The notes below the pieces were generated by a model, which did no database searches, had not been told where the DNA came from, and was given only the letters and a program-made list of their open reading frames with translations. Of a DNA stretch of 64,000 nt, positions 62,133 through 64,000 are shown one piece after another. The stretch lies in NCBI RefSeq assembly GCF_013408825.1, contig NZ_JACCBZ010000005.1, positions 124,001-188,000 of the forward strand, written 5' to 3'. Origin of the DNA: Mucilaginibacter tundrae (GTDB taxonomy: Bacteria; Bacteroidota; Bacteroidia; Sphingobacteriales; Sphingobacteriaceae). The position numbers and the translations under genes are program-made. Position 1 is the first letter of the stretch; every line of letters starts with the position of its first letter.

Positions 62133-64000
62133 ATGAAAAACAGGATTATTATTTTGCTATTTCTAATTATTTCGGGCATGACTGCTAAAGCTCAGAATTT
62201 ACTTACCCCTGAATTGCTTTGGAAACTCGGTCGTGTTAGCGGTAAAGGAATTTCTAAAGATGATAAGTATGTGATCTATACTGTTGGTGTGCCCGATGTT
62301 GCCGGCAATAAGATCGTTACCAAAACATACAGCCTGCCTATTGAAGGTGGTACACCATTGCTGGTTACTGATTTAAATGACTGGATGGTGGATGACAAAG
62401 TATCGCCGGATGGAAAATATAAGATCAGCAGCCAGGATATTAAAGTGGAGAAGGTTTCTGGCACTGATTATTATCCCGAGCTGAAAAAAAGCAATGTGTT
62501 AATATATGATAGCCTGAACTATCGCCATTGGGATACCTGGGAGGATGGTAAATTTGGCCACGTAATGCTTGCGCCAATGGTTAATGGCAAACCTGGCAAA
62601 GCTAAAGATCTGATGCCTAATGAGCCTTATGATTGTCCGCTGAAACCAGATGGCGGTGATGAGGATTTTGTTTGGAGCCCGGATAGCAAACGTGTTGTAT
62701 ATGCTTGCAAAAAGAAATTTGGTACAGCTTATGCCATCAGCACTAATACAGATATTTATAGCTATGATATTGCCACCGGCATAACTACTAACTTAACTGC
62801 GGATAATCCGGGTTATGATTTGCAGCCAACCTTTAACAAAAAAGGACAAATGGCCTGGCTGGAAATGAAACGCGATGGTTACGAAAGTGACAAACAGGAT
62901 TTGGTTGTTACTAATGGTACGGTTAAATTAAACCTTACCGCGCAGCGGGATGATATACATGTGGAAGGCTATAAATGGGCCGAGGATGGCAAAAGCATAT
63001 TTTTTACCGCGCCAATAAATGGTACTTCGCAGTTGTTTAATGTGACGTTTGCTATTTCAAGCAAGATGAAACCTGTGATAACCCAGGTTACGGCCGGTGA
63101 TTTTGATGTAAACGACATTGTTGGGCAAAAAGGCCATACATTGATTGTTACCCGAGGTGATTTTAACCATGCTAACGAGCTTTATACGGTTGATGTTACC
63201 AATGGCTTTATGAAACAACTGAGCCATGTTAATGATGATATTTATGGCGGTTTAGCCATGTGTAAAACGGAGCGCCGTTCGGTTAAAACGGTTGATGGTA
63301 AGGATATGCTGGTTTGGGTGATCTATCCGCCGAACTTCGACAAGACTAAAAAATATCCTGCATTGCTGTATTGCGAGGGTGGGCCACAGAGTCCGTTAAC
63401 GCAGTTTTATTCATTCAGGTGGAATTTGCAGTTGATGGCATCTAATGGTTATATTATCGTGGCTCCTAACCGCCGTGGTATGCCGGGGCATGGTACGGAA
63501 TGGAATGAAGAGATCAGCAAGGATCATGGTGGTTTGGCTATTAAAGATTACCTGAGCGCGATTGACAATGTAAGCAGTGAACCTTTTGTTGATAAAGCGA
63601 GATTAGGTTGTGTTGGCGCAAGTTATGGTGGCTACTCGGTTTATATGCTGGCGGGCGTGCATAAAAAACGTTTTAAAACATTCATCGCGCATGATGGTAT
63701 TTTTGATTTTCGCAGCATGTATGGTACAACCGAGGAGATGTGGTTCCCGAACTGGGATTACGGTGGCCCGTATTGGGATAAGAATAATGCGGCTGCCCAA
63801 AAATCATATAAAGAATTTTCGCCAAGCAATTTTGTAGTGAACTGGGATACGCCAATACTGATTTTCCACGGTGAGAAGGATTTTAGAGTACCATTGGAGC
63901 AGGGTTTACAGGCTTTCCAGGCAGCGCAACTGCAGGGTATTAAGAGCAGGCTGATTGTGATGCAGGATGAGAACCACTGGGTGCTGCATCCGCAGAATGC
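62133..64000 (+). CDS. S9-family dipeptidyl/tripeptidyl peptidase (3' end outside window)
   Basis: Starts at ATG 62133 with a signal peptide (to TAKAQ) and stays open to the window end: 622 complete codons. N-terminal beta-propeller (SGKGISKDDKYVIYTVG, FVWSPDSKRVVYACKKK, WAEDGKSIFFTAP) then alpha/beta-hydrolase: YCEGGPQSPLTQF, NRRGMPGHGTEW, VGASYGGYSVYM (Ser), FHGEKDFRVPLEQ (Asp) and NHWVLHPQN (His). All three catalytic residues lie within the window. Resembles DPP IV/prolyl tripeptidyl peptidases that cut exported peptides after proline or alanine. Confidence 0.92.
   Translation, partial: MKNRIIILLFLIISGMTAKAQNLLTPELLWKLGRVSGKGISKDDKYVIYTVGVPDVAGNKIVTKTYSLPIEGGTPLLVTDLNDWMVDDKVSPDGKYKISSQDIKVEKVSGTDYYPELKKSNVLIYDSLNYRHWDTWEDGKFGHVMLAPMVNGKPGKAKDLMPNEPYDCPLKPDGGDEDFVWSPDSKRVVYACKKKFGTAYAISTNTDIYSYDIATGITTNLTADNPGYDLQPTFNKKGQMAWLEMKRDGYESDKQDLVVTNGTVKLNLTAQRDDIHVEGYKWAEDGKSIFFTAPINGTSQLFNVTFAISSKMKPVITQVTAGDFDVNDIVGQKGHTLIVTRGDFNHANELYTVDVTNGFMKQLSHVNDDIYGGLAMCKTERRSVKTVDGKDMLVWVIYPPNFDKTKKYPALLYCEGGPQSPLTQFYSFRWNLQLMASNGYIIVAPNRRGMPGHGTEWNEEISKDHGGLAIKDYLSAIDNVSSEPFVDKARLGCVGASYGGYSVYMLAGVHKKRFKTFIAHDGIFDFRSMYGTTEEMWFPNWDYGGPYWDKNNAAAQKSYKEFSPSNFVVNWDTPILIFHGEKDFRVPLEQGLQAFQAAQLQGIKSRLIVMQDENHWVLHPQN

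Overview
The window comes from a chromosome of the phylum Bacteroidota, most likely family Sphingobacteriaceae and Mucilaginibacter-like. The signs are a TonB-dependent receptor with a terminal aromatic residue, many DUF4369/TlpA thioredoxins, -7 promoter boxes of the form TAnnTTTG, almost no Shine-Dalgarno sites, an S9/S41 peptidase repertoire and a DnaG without zinc ligands. The genus is inferred from general gene character, not from a search. No rRNA, prophage or CRISPR array is visible. Most of the window is core chromosome with small accessory insertions.

Layout. 1-5.3 kb: end of a TonB-dependent receptor, a beta-helix-like lipoprotein, an endonuclease/phosphatase-fold lipoprotein and a secreted metallophosphoesterase, probably one surface scavenging locus. 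5.5-13 kb: amino-acid metabolism (ilvE, tryptophan 2,3-dioxygenase, a SerB/SerA-derived fusion) with a universal stress protein, an SDR enzyme and a DHFR-fold protein. 13-18 kb: arginase-fold protein and three tandem TlpA-type thioredoxins. 18-32.5 kb: purD, secA, SPOR protein, M20 peptidase, asnS, EamA transporter, an orphan HigA-like regulator, dnaG-yraN-glutaminyl cyclase. 32.5-33.7 kb: a Y1 transposase with three REP palindromes. 33.7-41.3 kb: pgi, prfB with its programmed frameshift, an esterase, tex and an Lrp regulator. 41.4-41.8 kb: a self-contained RNA unit with a promoter, two unusual class II tRNA-like genes and a terminator. 41.9-50.7 kb: outer-membrane barrel, S41 protease, a 55-residue RiPP-precursor-like peptide, prolyl oligopeptidase, His-rich secreted protein, lpxH, prfA. 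51-57.3 kb: ApbE-like protein, an OmpR/histidine-kinase operon with a barrel protein, pdeM, and a cysteine-free thioredoxin-like lipoprotein. 57.5-61.2 kb: sdhCAB. The window ends inside an S9 peptidase.

The most interesting items are the paired tRNA-like genes at 41.48-41.73 kb, whose acceptor stems covary but whose anticodon arms are non-canonical and carry an anti-Shine-Dalgarno-like string; the orphan lasso-precursor-like peptide at 44.99 kb; the RAYT/REP cluster; a class of hairpins built from short repeated words between genes, including inside the sdh operon; the SerB protein fused to a SerA lacking its NAD domain; and several genes whose -7 box lies 3-4 nt from the start codon, suggesting leaderless mRNAs.
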